64,000 nt of DNA from Acidobacteriota bacterium (GTDB lineage: Bacteria; Acidobacteriota; Thermoanaerobaculia; Multivoradales; Multivoraceae): contig JAJCXN010000004.1 of assembly GCA_029263415.1 (NCBI GenBank), positions 1 through 64,000 of the forward strand. The letters run 5' to 3'. Position 1 is the first letter of the stretch; each line of letters begins with the position of its first letter. A model generated the notes under the pieces. That model did not search any database and was not told where the DNA came from. It was given only the letters and a program-made list of their open reading frames with translations. Below are positions 63,849 through 64,000 of the stretch, one piece after another. Both the position numbers and the translations under genes were made by a program.

Positions 63849-64000
63849 ATGAACCAAGACACGCTGCGTGAGCAGCAAGTGCACGAGCTAGAACAGCGCA
63901 TCGCCGCGGCGCGTGCAGGTGGTGGCGAACAACGAGTCCAGCGCCAACATGATGGCGGCAAGCTGACCGCGCGGGAGCGGGTGGAGATGTTGCTGGATCC
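63849..64000 (+). CDS. Acyl-CoA carboxylase carboxyltransferase subunit, partial
   Basis: The first 50 codons of a biotin-dependent carboxylase beta subunit, cut by the window edge. The pattern LEQRIAAARAGGGEQRVQRQ, then HDGGKLTARERVEMLLD matches propionyl-/methylcrotonyl-CoA carboxylase beta chains, where GKLTARERI..LLD is universal. Substrate specificity cannot be told from this part. ATG 63849 is the only start available in the frame. Confidence 0.85.
   Translation, partial: MNQDTLREQQVHELEQRIAAARAGGGEQRVQRQHDGGKLTARERVEMLLD

Overview
The window is about 64 kb of GC-rich bacterial DNA. It comes from a Gram-negative organism with a full outer membrane: BamD and CpoB homologues, an LPS heptosyltransferase, lipoprotein signal peptides, RseP and CdsA are all present. 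An F-type ATP synthase operon with b' and b subunits but without a or c, an MglA GTPase with a roadblock protein, a sortilin-like repeat protein, a CRTAC1/UnbV-type repeat protein and DUF1573 together suggest Acidobacteriota or a Myxococcota/Desulfobacterota-like lineage. That placement is inference: there is no rRNA here to settle it.

Positions 1-7780 are accessory DNA. The left edge looks like the end of an IS21-family insertion sequence, recognised by a tandem 22-bp repeat, a 5'-TGTTCC terminus and the start of an istA-like ORF. It appears to have cut into the 3' end of a NACHT NTPase gene. Next come the start of a decayed DUF2971-like gene, a large protein fusing a nuclease-like DUF4365 domain to TPR repeats, a MerR-like regulator behind a perfect palindrome, a small ORF and a large serine recombinase. 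The recombinase ends inside, and antisense to, a tRNA-Glu gene. The simplest reading is a mobile, probably anti-phage, island integrated at tRNA-Glu(CTC), later hit by an IS.

From 7.8 kb onward the gene content is core-like. 8.0-12.0 kb: amidase, GerMN protein, glutamate racemase and RNase PH. 12.0-19.1 kb: DUF1573 protein, Mpl muropeptide ligase, glutamate formimidoyltransferase, and a TPR membrane protein with an RDD protein. 19.6-26.0 kb: atpF'-F-H-A-G-D-C. 26.1-30.9 kb: a lipoprotein, HAD and Nudix hydrolases, small membrane proteins, and an ACP with a ketoacyl-ACP synthase. 31.0-35.6 kb: a heptosyltransferase and a sortilin-like exported protein. 35.6-36.1 kb: four tRNAs (Arg, His, Arg, Pro). 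36.6-40.9 kb: an FG-GAP/UnbV protein and a diguanylate cyclase. 41.3-47.3 kb: roadblock, MglA, a TPR protein, GlmU and UvrD/PcrA. 47.4-51.2 kb: an acetyltransferase and two membrane glycosyltransferases. 51.2-57.8 kb: TruA, CdsA, RseP, a PASTA protein, Rpe, BamD and a CpoB-like protein. 57.9-64 kb: a LysM protein, a Fis-type protein, a lytic transglycosylase, the TldD/PmbA pair, and the first 50 codons of an acyl-CoA carboxylase carboxyltransferase.

Two genome habits recur. Many co-directional genes share bases between stop and start (ATGA, GTGA, TTGA), which points to translational coupling and frequent GTG/TTG starts. Short tandem repeats of 15-18 bp occur at eight places, between genes, at gene ends and inside disordered protein segments. 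The clearest case is at the ketoacyl synthase 3' end, where a hexapeptide tail repeat seems to have been cut off by a one-base deletion.
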